8,372 bases of DNA, taken from SZUA-22 sp039714835. Its GTDB lineage: Bacteria > Bacteroidota > Ignavibacteria > Ignavibacteriales > Melioribacteraceae. The first letter of the stretch is position 1, and every line of letters begins with the position of its first letter. The notes beneath the pieces were generated by a model, which saw only the letters and a program-made list of their open reading frames with translations, had not been told where the DNA came from and did no database searches. The stretch is from contig JBDLIN010000173.1 in assembly GCA_039714835.1 (NCBI GenBank), positions 1 through 8,372 of the forward strand, read 5' to 3'. Positions 1 through 5,353 of the stretch are shown here, one piece after another. A program made the position numbers and the translations under genes.

Positions 1-100
1 CTGACAGTGGCACCACCGCCAAACCGCGAAAGCCCCCGTTGATCCTAGGATTTGCGGGGGCTTTGCAATTGAAGGTGACGGATTCGTTGACGAATTTTTC
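1..100 (+). repeat. Structured intergenic repeat, copy R1 (5' end cut by window)
   Basis: This copy shares two long exact blocks with the copy at 5221-5324: bases 16-37 match 5248-5269 (22 nt), and bases 56-70 match 5287-5301. The core is a hairpin with arms AAAGCCCCC (29-37) and GGGGGCTTT (56-64). Inside it a second short pairing, ATC/GAT (42-44 with 49-51), replaces the AGAT/ATCT pairing of the other copy, so the pairing is kept while the bases differ. A tail motif TGACGG-N4-GTTGACG lies at 76-92, followed by AATTTTTC. The element sits 20 bp past the stop codon of the minus-strand dehydrogenase gene. Its role is unknown; terminator, mobile repeat and recombination site are all possible. Confidence 0.7.
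29..64. terminator. GC-rich hairpin, possible terminator of the dehydrogenase transcript
   Basis: The arms AAAGCCCCC and GGGGGCTTT pair perfectly over nine bases around an 18-nt loop that can itself pair. It lies about 50 bp downstream of the minus-strand stop codon at 112. Neither strand has a strong U-tract right after the stem, so intrinsic termination is plausible but not certain. Because the stem belongs to a repeat family, termination may be secondary to another role. Confidence 0.4.
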
Positions 101-111
101 TTCTCAAGGAT

Positions 112-861
112 TTAGTTTTCTTCTCTCAAACTGTTTATTTTTTTCAAAGCAAACTTAGGGGCTATCCTCGAAATAGTATACAGCAATTTCACTCTAGCTA
201 TCCTGATCTCGGATTTGTTTTTATCTAATCCCTGAATCATATCTACCACAGCTTTTTGTGAGGAAATAGCAATCTTTGGAGGATTTCCTTTGTGCCATGG
301 CGTTTTTACTGCTGGAAACATGACTTCTATAACTTCAATATTCGTCATGTTTAATTGCATCCTTAAAGTTTGTGTAAATGAATGCAACGCTGCTTTTGTA
401 GCATTATAAAATGGATAGTCAGCTCGTGGGGCATAGATTAAGCCTGTTGTAATATTTATTATAGCAGAGGTATTAAGCTTGTTCAATATTGGATAAAGAA
501 GCTTTATCAATCTTATGGGAGCCAAGAAATTAGTTTCTATTTCCTGCTCAACCTTCTCTAAAATGTTTTCTTCTTCTATGAAACTGGTTTTATGTACAAT
601 TGCTGCATTGTTTATTAATACATCTAATTCTGGATGCTTTTCCTTTATCCAATCAGCTAAATCGGCTGTTTGATTTTTATCCGATAAATCGCATTGAAAT
701 ATTTTTAATTCAGGAAGTTGTTTTTGAGCTTCAAGTAGTTTTTGTTTAGAGCGTCCGCAAATAATCACTTTGTTATTTCTCCGTAACAGCTGTTGACTCA
801 ATTCAAGTCCGATCCCTGAACTTCCTCCTGTTATTAGGACTGTTTTGTTTAATAGCTTCAT
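112..861 (-). CDS. DltE-like short-chain dehydrogenase/reductase
   Basis: A 249-residue classical SDR, the usual length for the family, expected to be a cytosolic NAD(P)H-dependent oxidoreductase; its substrate cannot be told. The Rossmann glycine motif TGGSSGIG is at residues 11-18, NNAA at 84-87, and the catalytic YxxxK at Y152/K156. The region ITTGLIYAP followed by YNATKAALHSFTQTLR resembles the DltE subgroup (COG3967). The position normally held by catalytic Ser appears as Thr (T138/T139), which may weaken activity or simply substitute for Ser. The ATG start at 859-861 gives a complete N-terminal beta strand before the glycine motif. It lies 70 bp downstream of a Crp/Fnr-type regulator on the same strand, suggesting co-transcription or regulation by that protein. 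DltE is named for D-alanylation operons, but no such partners are present, so that role is not implied. Confidence 0.92.
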   Translation of the reverse strand: MKLLNKTVLITGGSSGIGLELSQQLLRRNNKVIICGRSKQKLLEAQKQLPELKIFQCDLSDKNQTADLADWIKEKHPELDVLINNAAIVHKTSFIEEENILEKVEQEIETNFLAPIRLIKLLYPILNKLNTSAIINITTGLIYAPRADYPFYNATKAALHSFTQTLRMQLNMTNIEVIEVMFPAVKTPWHKGNPPKIAISSQKAVVDMIQGLDKNKSEIRIARVKLLYTISRIAPKFALKKINSLREEN

Positions 862-870
862 CGCAAATTT

Positions 871-897
871 CTTTTATGGTTATTTATGCCATAAAAG
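871..897. promoter_or_regulatory. Perfect 9-bp inverted repeat between regulator and SDR genes
   Basis: The arms CTTTTATGG (871-879) and CCATAAAAG (889-897) are perfectly complementary around a 9-bp spacer. The element ends 9 bp upstream of the SDR start codon, inside the 70-bp gap after the Crp/Fnr-like gene. The dyad fits an operator for a dimeric regulator, with the neighbouring Crp/Fnr protein the obvious candidate. It does not match the classical TGTGA-N6-TCACA site. An AT-rich mRNA hairpin affecting initiation is the alternative. Confidence 0.5.
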
Positions 898-931
898 TAT
901 ATGCTCTAAACCATCAACACATTGATCTATG

Positions 932-1489
932 TTAAGTGGATTTTTTTTTCTTGATCCTGCTTAATGATTCAGGTTGTATTCCAAGATAAGAAGCAATAAT
1001 ATTCTGTTTTATCCTTTTTTGAATGCCGGGAAATTCTTTCATGAAGTCATCATATCTTGTTTCAGCATCAAGCAACAACAAATCTCTTTCCCTTTTTTCT
1101 TTAATTGAAAATGCTTTTTCTATATATCCAAGTAGAAATCTAATCCAAAAAGTATCTGTTTCTAAGAGGATTAACCATTTCTCGTAGGATATCTCAAATA
1201 TTTCTGAATTCTCTAATGCTTCTATGAAGAAATGTGAAGGAGATTTGGTAATCATAGCAGAATAGGAGCTGATAAAATTGTTTTCTGTTATAATTCCTTT
1301 TGTAAACTCAGAACCTTTGTTACTGATATACACATATCTAAAAAGCCCGGAAATAACAAAAGCAAGTTTTCTTGGAATTTCCCCTGCTCTGACAAAATAT
1401 TCAGTTGAATTAACAGTTTTGGCTTGTCCAATAGAGATCAATTCATCAATTCTATCAGGAGGCATTATATTCTTAAGTAATTCTGTCAT
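932..1489 (-). CDS. Crp/Fnr-family transcriptional regulator
   Basis: A 185-residue protein with the layout of the short Crp/Fnr regulators common in Bacteroidota. Residues about 1-110 form a cyclic-nucleotide-binding-type beta barrel (segment FVRAGEIPRKLAFVISGLFR at 32-51), followed by a long dimerisation helix (about 111-150). The C-terminal helix-turn-helix has the recognition segment IIASYLGIQPESLSRIKKK (164-182). The protein ends right after the recognition helix, normal for this group. Ligand residues typical of true cAMP binders are not evident, so the effector is unknown. The last lysines are encoded by a run of nine A (941-949 on the plus strand as T), a possible slippage site. The gene is directly upstream of the SDR gene on the same strand, and the dyad at 871-897 lies between them. 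The start ATG at 1487-1489 has no clear Shine-Dalgarno. Confidence 0.9.
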   Translation of the reverse strand: MTELLKNIMPPDRIDELISIGQAKTVNSTEYFVRAGEIPRKLAFVISGLFRYVYISNKGSEFTKGIITENNFISSYSAMITKSPSHFFIEALENSEIFEISYEKWLILLETDTFWIRFLLGYIEKAFSIKEKRERDLLLLDAETRYDDFMKEFPGIQKRIKQNIIASYLGIQPESLSRIKKKKST

Positions 1490-1531
1490 AACTCAAAATC
1501 ATTACCTGGTTTTGATGAGAGAAAGAAGGAA

Positions 1532-1551
1532 GAATTAACAATTCCGGCTCG
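1532..1551 (+). repeat. Left copy of a 20-bp inverted repeat bracketing 1632-2042
   Basis: This 20-mer matches the reverse complement of 2063-2082 at 19 of 20 positions. It begins with a small dyad GAATT-AAC-AATTC (1532-1544), and its end forms CCG-GCT-CGG (1544-1552). In the partner copy the same pairing reads TCG-GCT-CGA, so the single mismatch is compensated by the next base outside the 20-mer. It lies 42 bp upstream of the Crp/Fnr-like start codon and 80 bp past the end of the membrane-protein gene. It may be one end of a small mobile unit or a shared operator. Confidence 0.6.
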
Positions 1552-1631
1552 GTATTCCTTTCTTAGATCGATAAAAAGGAAATGGGATTTAAATTAAAAT
1601 CAAATCAGGTCATCATTCAGAGTATAGTTAG

Positions 1632-2042
1632 TTACGATACTGGATACAAAATATCCTTTGCTTTTTGCCTGCTCCACCACAGCAGAACTGCAAGCACAAG
1701 CGTAACAAATGCTGGTACAGCAGTAAACAACACGGAAGATCCCTCTTCCATGGTTGCCCAGGCACAAAAAAGTGATAAACAAACCAGGGAAGAACCAATG
1801 GCAATGGTGGTAACAAAGATTCCTTGACCTTCTGGTTTACGATACACTAGAAAAGCACCAATGGCAAGGGCAACCAATACGCCTCCTGACCAGCGAAGCC
1901 ATCCATGAAAAACAGGGTCTGAACCTGATAATTCTACAAGAAAATCAGATGCAAATAAGTAAGCAAGGCCATAGACAATACAGACTATGGCGTACACTAA
2001 GACAGCAATCTTTAGAAATCCTAAATTCTTGTTTTCAGTCAT
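1632..2042 (-). CDS. Four-helix integral membrane protein, DUF4345-like
   Basis: A 136-residue protein made almost entirely of four predicted membrane helices (about 9-31, 50-67, 74-95 and 105-123), with a short charged N-terminus and a basic C-terminal tail. The spacing of the helices and the segment SDPVFHGWLRWSGGVLVALA (41-60) between helices 1 and 2 resemble DUF4345-type small membrane proteins; this is a resemblance from memory and no function is known. The ATG at 2040-2042 is well supported: an AGGAGG Shine-Dalgarno (minus strand, 2050-2055) sits seven bases upstream, which is unusual among the genes here. The gene is bracketed by a near-perfect 20-bp inverted repeat (1532-1551 and 2063-2082), raising the possibility that it arrived as a small cassette. 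Confidence 0.75.
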   Translation of the reverse strand: MTENKNLGFLKIAVLVYAIVCIVYGLAYLFASDFLVELSGSDPVFHGWLRWSGGVLVALAIGAFLVYRKPEGQGIFVTTIAIGSSLVCLSLFCAWATMEEGSSVLFTAVPAFVTLVLAVLLWWSRQKAKDILYPVS

Positions 2043-2049
2043 AAGTTTA

Positions 2050-2055
2050 CCTCCT
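2050..2055 (-). promoter_or_regulatory. Strong Shine-Dalgarno (AGGAGG) for the membrane-protein gene
   Basis: AGGAGG on the minus strand lies seven bases before the ATG at 2040-2042 and fixes that start. Most other genes in the window lack such a motif, as expected for Bacteroidota, so this one stands out. Confidence 0.7.
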
Positions 2056-2062
2056 ATTTATT

Positions 2063-2082
2063 CGAGCCGAAATTGTTAATTC
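2063..2082 (-). repeat. Right copy of the 20-bp inverted repeat bracketing 1632-2042
   Basis: Read on the minus strand this repeats 1532-1551 with one substitution (T for C at the thirteenth base). That change is matched by G-to-A just outside the repeat, keeping a YCG-GCT-CGR pairing. It lies just upstream of the Shine-Dalgarno of the membrane-protein gene. No target-site duplication is visible outside the two copies. Confidence 0.6.
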
Positions 2083-2268
2083 CTGTTCTAAGTTGCAGAT
2101 ATTTTATGCTTTATCATACCTGCTTGTATGAAAACAAGATACGAAATCCTGAAAACTGGTACAGGAACATTTTGTGCCATCATCGCAGGAATGGGGGGGG
2201 CCAGTTTGCTCAGGAATTGGTAAGTACGTGCTATTTGTTAAATTGAAATAGTATTCTACAAATTGACC

Positions 2269-2679
2269 TTATTTAACTACATTTTTCAAAAATATATTTT
2301 TTGGGGCGATTAGATGGAATAGACGACCTCCTGACCACTTCAGGCCGATTATAGTTGGTCTGGTAAATACTTTGGCATTCTGAAGTTTACCTATTTTGTC
2401 ACATTCCGGCAAAGGATGGTCATTGATTCCGGTTTTTCTAACTACTAGAAACAGATACTTCTCGCCATTAAATTTGACTTTCGCTATAGCATCGTGTAAT
2501 TTTATTCTTATGTCCTTATTGAGAATTGATTCTTGAGTTAGGCTTCTAGGGATAGAAGCGGATATCTGAAACAGTTCAGATATGGGGCTAAAAAAAGTTT
2601 GATATGCGAATTCGTTTTGCTTATAACGAATTAGGCGAAAGCTCAGTTCAAGGTAAACTATGGAAATAAGAACTTCCAT
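2269..2679 (-). CDS. Hypothetical protein, 136 residues
   Basis: An open frame of 136 codons without a recognised family. The N-terminal third is hydrophobic and aromatic (residues 1-40); the centre has a strand-like segment GEKYLFLVVRKTG (about 72-84) and the C-terminus is basic. Codon use looks like that of the neighbouring genes and no longer frame competes on the other strand, which argues for a real gene. Against this, the ATG at 2677-2679 has no Shine-Dalgarno and no domain could be named. It diverges from the methyltransferase gene with only 50 bp between starts, leaving little room for two promoters. It could also be a truncated remnant. Confidence 0.42.
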   Translation of the reverse strand: MEVLISIVYLELSFRLIRYKQNEFAYQTFFSPISELFQISASIPRSLTQESILNKDIRIKLHDAIAKVKFNGEKYLFLVVRKTGINDHPLPECDKIGKLQNAKVFTRPTIIGLKWSGGRLFHLIAPKNIFLKNVVK

Positions 2680-2729
2680 CTATGGCTTTAGCAGGAAAAA
2701 AAAATGAACAGAAAAGGAGCTAAAAAATC

Positions 2730-3290
2730 ATGTCACTAGTACCAGCTTTTGAGATTGGCGTATGGAATGCATGGATTCTAACAGGTTTTCTATTCCTTTT
2801 CATAATGCTAACAGGGCTATTGCCCAAGGATATCGGCAAGAGATTGACTCCTGCCGGGGAAATAAAAAAGGTCAGGTCTATCATGTTGGCAGTGTTTTTC
2901 ACCATGATAGTATATTCGATCTTCGTGCCACTTCGATTGGGGACAGCATGGTTCTATGTAGGCCTTGCCGTCTATATAGTGGGATTTGTCATCTCTTGTG
3001 CGGCGCTGTTTTCCATTGCCTCCACACAGCCTGGAGAGCCATTTACCACGGGCATGTATCGTTACTCAAGGCATCCGATAGCTCTGGGCACACTATTACC
3101 GATGATAGGTGCTGGCATAGCTTCGGCTTCATGGCTTTTCTTGCTACTTTCAGTAATTCTGATGGTTATTACCCACTTAGCAGCAATTGCCGAAGAGAGT
3201 ACCACAATCAAGAAATTCGGTGATGCCTACAAAGAATACATGGCTAAAACTCCGAGATGGATAGGACTGCCAAAATCGGGGAGAGCCTAA
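2730..3290 (+). CDS. Isoprenylcysteine carboxyl methyltransferase (ICMT)-like membrane methyltransferase
   Basis: A 186-residue integral membrane protein of the ICMT/PEMT-like family, which uses S-adenosylmethionine to methylate lipid-linked or small hydrophobic substrates at the inner membrane. Membrane segments fall at about 14-31, 50-67, 73-97 and 121-150. The C-terminal signature is clear: GMYRYSRHP (108-116), an acidic pair at E155-E156, FGDAYKEY (163-170) and PR (175-176), the cofactor-binding arrangement of the family. Bacterial members rarely have a proven substrate; prenylated proteins are not expected, so a lipid or isoprenoid is more likely. AGGAG at 2715-2719, ten bases before the ATG, supports the start. 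The acyltransferase-like gene follows 97 bp downstream on the same strand, so the two may share a transcript. Confidence 0.85.
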   Translation: MSLVPAFEIGVWNAWILTGFLFLFIMLTGLLPKDIGKRLTPAGEIKKVRSIMLAVFFTMIVYSIFVPLRLGTAWFYVGLAVYIVGFVISCAALFSIASTQPGEPFTTGMYRYSRHPIALGTLLPMIGAGIASASWLFLLLSVILMVITHLAAIAEESTTIKKFGDAYKEYMAKTPRWIGLPKSGRA

Positions 3291-3338
3291 CAACTCAACG
3301 GAGCAGACATCGGTAGTTGTGGTAAAAACGCATGTTGG

Positions 3339-3368
3339 AATGATCCGGCGATATTCATCCGGGTCGTT
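3339..3368 (+). other. Ten-pair hairpin in the leader of the acyltransferase gene
   Basis: AATGATCCGG (3339-3348) and CCGGGTCGTT (3359-3368) pair at all ten positions, two of them G-U in RNA, around a 10-nt loop. There is no T-run after the stem, so it is not a simple terminator. It ends 19 bp before the preferred ATG of the downstream gene. A weaker stem ACAACT/AGTTGT (3290-3295 with 3315-3320) precedes it. It may protect or regulate the mRNA between the two genes. Confidence 0.4.
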
Positions 3369-3387
3369 ATTGCTAATAGATAACAAA

Positions 3388-4965
3388 ATGAGTTTGCGAC
3401 AGCTTATTGATATTTGGAGCTTCCCGACATTTCTTTTCTACATCAATTTATGTGTTCTTCATTTCCTGAAAAGGATTGGATTGAAGACCCATTCTGATCC
3501 CTGGAGGTATACAACACGTGTCTATCATCATCTTGATCATTGCTCCTTCGGGCTAACAGCCTTTGGACTGAAACCTCTCAATTATGAGAGTAAAAGTATT
3601 AATAGTGATCAGCATAGGATGCAACGGGATTTAATTGTTCAGCTTTCCGGATTCATACATTCACATCCGGAACTCCACAAAAAACTGGTCTGGTCTGCTT
3701 TTTCAGTACAAGTCCAACATAATCAGTATATCGATTTTGTTTTAGCACACTTTGCCCCCAATGGCACCCTTAAAAGCATAGAGATGTTTCCGGACGATAC
3801 CCTAACAGATATTTCATTAAAACAGGCTGAGGAGAATGTGCTATTTGAAATAATTGTCGATGCTTATAATCAATTACGATTTGCTCCGGACGAGTCAAGA
3901 CCCAAAAAAATCAGGAAAAAAGTCAGAAGGGATATAGCGAGTGTATTTAACGGTAAGGAACTAACAATGCAATGTGAAATTCTTGACCGGATTTTGGCAG
4001 CAGTATTTATCCATTTTGAAACCGAACTGCAGACTGAGAATAAAAAAGATAATAGATTCAGTGTTCCAGAGTTCTTTACAATGCGACCTCCTGGTTATGG
4101 ATGTTTGAACATTCATATAAGAGTTCATCGTAATGAACGGTGTGATCTATGGATTCAATTCAATCATGCAGTTATTGATGGTGAACTGGCAGCACAAATT
4201 GTGGAGCAATTGGAAAAATGCTGGGATGGAAAACCTGTTGTCTTTCCTGCCAAAAAACTGAATATGTTTCAGATTCAGGACACAATAAACTATCACAACA
4301 GATTTCCTTTATGCATAGCTGCTGGTATGATTGAATTTGAGAAGTTGCTCGAATACCGGAGAATGATAAATAGTGAATTGGGTGCAGAGCTTGAATCACC
4401 TGTTACTCTGGCTGGCATGCTGCTTTGGGGACTTGGTTGTACAGAGAGGTGCAAAAACTTGAAATTCCTGATGCCGATCGATATCCCCGCAGATGCAGAG
4501 CATGAACGTACGGTCGGATTGGTGTATATCCGGCCGGGAAAATATTCAAAATTGCCAGCAGGACGGGAAGAGTTCATTGCGTTTCAAGCCGCACTTAATA
4601 GCCAGGTTCAGTCTACTCGTCTTCGCAACAGTGTACAATATCAAGTGTTAGAAGAGTTTTCAATTCTTCCACATTCGGCATATCATTTTTCATTGAAGTA
4701 TTTATGTAAGCCGATGCAGGAAGTCGTTGGTTCTGCAGTACTAACAATCCTGAGAGAACCAACATTTTTTACTGCACCTTATGCGCGCACAACGACCGAT
4801 TGCATTATTTCTGTCGGAAATGTGACAATTGCGGCGGAAGACTCAAAAAGGGTGGGTACGGTGACAATCAAGGCACCGGAATACGACATCAAACAGTATT
4901 GTGAAGCTTTCATCTCAGTTGTGAAAGATTACGGTCCTTATGTTCGATTCATTGAAGGCAATTGA
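3388..4965 (+). CDS. HxxxDG-type acyltransferase (CoA-dependent acyltransferase / condensation-like fold)
   Basis: A 525-residue protein counted from ATG 3388; the frame stays open to a GTG at 3319, but TAACAAAATG at 3388 is the more typical start here. The motif NHAVIDG (codons 4162-4182; His260, Asp264) is the catalytic HxxxDG of chloramphenicol acetyltransferase, dihydrolipoyl acyltransferase, condensation and WS/DGAT-type enzymes, where His deprotonates the acyl acceptor. About 100 residues later PVTLAGMLLWGL and MPIDIPADAEHERTVGLVYI match the second lobe of the condensation/WS-DGAT fold, including the segment around PxD and ERTVG. The N-terminal 40 residues are hydrophobic and may touch the membrane. 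No carrier-protein domain is present, so an acyl-CoA-using enzyme is more likely than an NRPS part. Substrates are unknown. It follows the ICMT-like methyltransferase gene, suggesting a joint role in modifying a hydrophobic metabolite; that link is inference. Confidence 0.72.
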   Translation: MSLRQLIDIWSFPTFLFYINLCVLHFLKRIGLKTHSDPWRYTTRVYHHLDHCSFGLTAFGLKPLNYESKSINSDQHRMQRDLIVQLSGFIHSHPELHKKLVWSAFSVQVQHNQYIDFVLAHFAPNGTLKSIEMFPDDTLTDISLKQAEENVLFEIIVDAYNQLRFAPDESRPKKIRKKVRRDIASVFNGKELTMQCEILDRILAAVFIHFETELQTENKKDNRFSVPEFFTMRPPGYGCLNIHIRVHRNERCDLWIQFNHAVIDGELAAQIVEQLEKCWDGKPVVFPAKKLNMFQIQDTINYHNRFPLCIAAGMIEFEKLLEYRRMINSELGAELESPVTLAGMLLWGLGCTERCKNLKFLMPIDIPADAEHERTVGLVYIRPGKYSKLPAGREEFIAFQAALNSQVQSTRLRNSVQYQVLEEFSILPHSAYHFSLKYLCKPMQEVVGSAVLTILREPTFFTAPYARTTTDCIISVGNVTIAAEDSKRVGTVTIKAPEYDIKQYCEAFISVVKDYGPYVRFIEGN

Positions 4966-5074
4966 GGCTCATATGAACCAGAAGCATCGGCGATTTAACA
5001 CTTACTAAATGCACGCAGAGATTAACGTGCTGACGGATCTGTTGGCGGTTTTTTCTACAATCGCAATCTTGCAT
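4949..5074 (-). CDS. Possible 41-residue small ORF with ideal Shine-Dalgarno
   Basis: On the minus strand AGGAGG (5080-5085) stands five bases before an ATG at 5072-5074, opening a 41-codon frame that ends at 4949, overlapping the last 17 bp of the convergent acyltransferase gene. The product is rich in Cys, Arg and Gln at its start (MQDCDCRKNRQQIRQHVN) and moderately hydrophobic later. It overlaps the likely terminator at 5029-5054, and no family is recognised. The ribosome site is the only real support; chance or a decayed gene start is equally possible. Confidence 0.2.
   Translation of the reverse strand: MQDCDCRKNRQQIRQHVNLCVHLVSVKSPMLLVHMSLNCLQ
5029..5054 (+). terminator. Likely intrinsic terminator of the acyltransferase transcript
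   Basis: GCTGAC (5029-5034) pairs with GTTGGC (5041-5046), two pairs being G-U, around a 6-nt loop; GG and six T follow. It lies 64 bp past the acyltransferase stop codon. The same bases resemble the tail motif of the R repeats (TGACGGAT-N2-GTTG-G-CG, 14 of 17 positions matching bases 76-92, then a T-run), so this may be a stand-alone copy of that motif. Confidence 0.5.
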
Positions 5075-5220
5075 AGATTCCTCCTAATTAGCTAATGGAC
5101 CTACAAGTAACAGGCAAACCATCAACAGGAAACGGGGATTTCTGGATTTCTCCATTACGCTGATGAAATCATAGGGGCCTCTATAACAAACATTTACATC
5201 AGAATTTCCGCCCGATCGTG

Positions 5221-5324
5221 CCTCAAATCATTGGGGGCTGGTGGCATCCGCCAAACCGCGAAAGCCCCCAAAGATCAAGTATCTGAGGGGGCTTTGCAAT
5301 TTATGTTGACGGGAGTGTTGACGA
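5221..5324 (+). repeat. Structured intergenic repeat, copy R2 (most complete copy)
   Basis: The element opens with CCTCAAAT and GGGGGCTG (5233-5240), shared with the copy at 8068. A small hairpin follows, GGTGG/CCGCC (5240-5244 with 5248-5252), then the 22-nt block shared with R1 (5248-5269). The main stem is AAAGCCCCC (5261-5269) with GGGGGCTTT (5287-5295), carrying an inner AGAT/ATCT pairing (5272-5275 with 5281-5284) that differs in sequence from R1. The tail TGACGG-N4-GTTGACG is at 5307-5323. GGGGGCT at 5233-5239 could also pair with AGCCCCC at 5263-5269, giving two mutually exclusive folds. It lies 30 bp past the stop codon of the minus-strand gene starting at 5881 and may end that transcript. 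Confidence 0.7.
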
Positions 5325-5353
5325 TTCATATATCTACAAAAAGCAGGTAAATT

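Larger units (their letters stand above)
4966..5353. other. Gene-poor stretch with terminator and repeat R2
   Basis: These 388 bp between the convergent acyltransferase and membrane-anchored-protein genes contain the terminator-like hairpin at 5029-5054, most of the weak minus-strand small ORF, and the structured repeat R2 at 5221-5324. Bases 5086-5220 show no convincing gene, RNA or repeat; a 22-codon plus-strand frame starting at 5095 lacks a ribosome site. Confidence 0.6.

Noticed and set aside
1278..1538. Plus-strand open frame opposite the Crp/Fnr-like gene
   Set aside because: It is antisense to a well-supported regulator gene and shows no family features.
2128..2223. Plus-strand 31-codon frame with one hydrophobic stretch and a run of eight G (2193-2200)
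   Set aside because: No ribosome site, no recognised family, and a one-base change in the G-run would alter the frame; too weak to call a gene, though it could be a gene-start remnant.
2682..2723. 13-codon plus-strand frame just upstream of the methyltransferase gene
   Set aside because: Very short, lysine-rich because of an A-run, and lacking a ribosome site; most likely chance.
2762..3223. Plus-strand 153-codon frame within the methyltransferase gene
   Set aside because: Out-of-frame shadow rich in Cys and His with no domain; the methyltransferase frame has clear motifs and a ribosome site.
3283..3345. attC-like sequence after the methyltransferase gene (GCCTAAC at 3284-3290)
   Set aside because: It matches one integron box (RYYYAAC) but no GTTRRRY partner lies at the right distance, and no integrase gene is present.
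5095..5163. 22-codon plus-strand frame
   Set aside because: No Shine-Dalgarno, no similarity recognised, and typical of chance frames in non-coding DNA.
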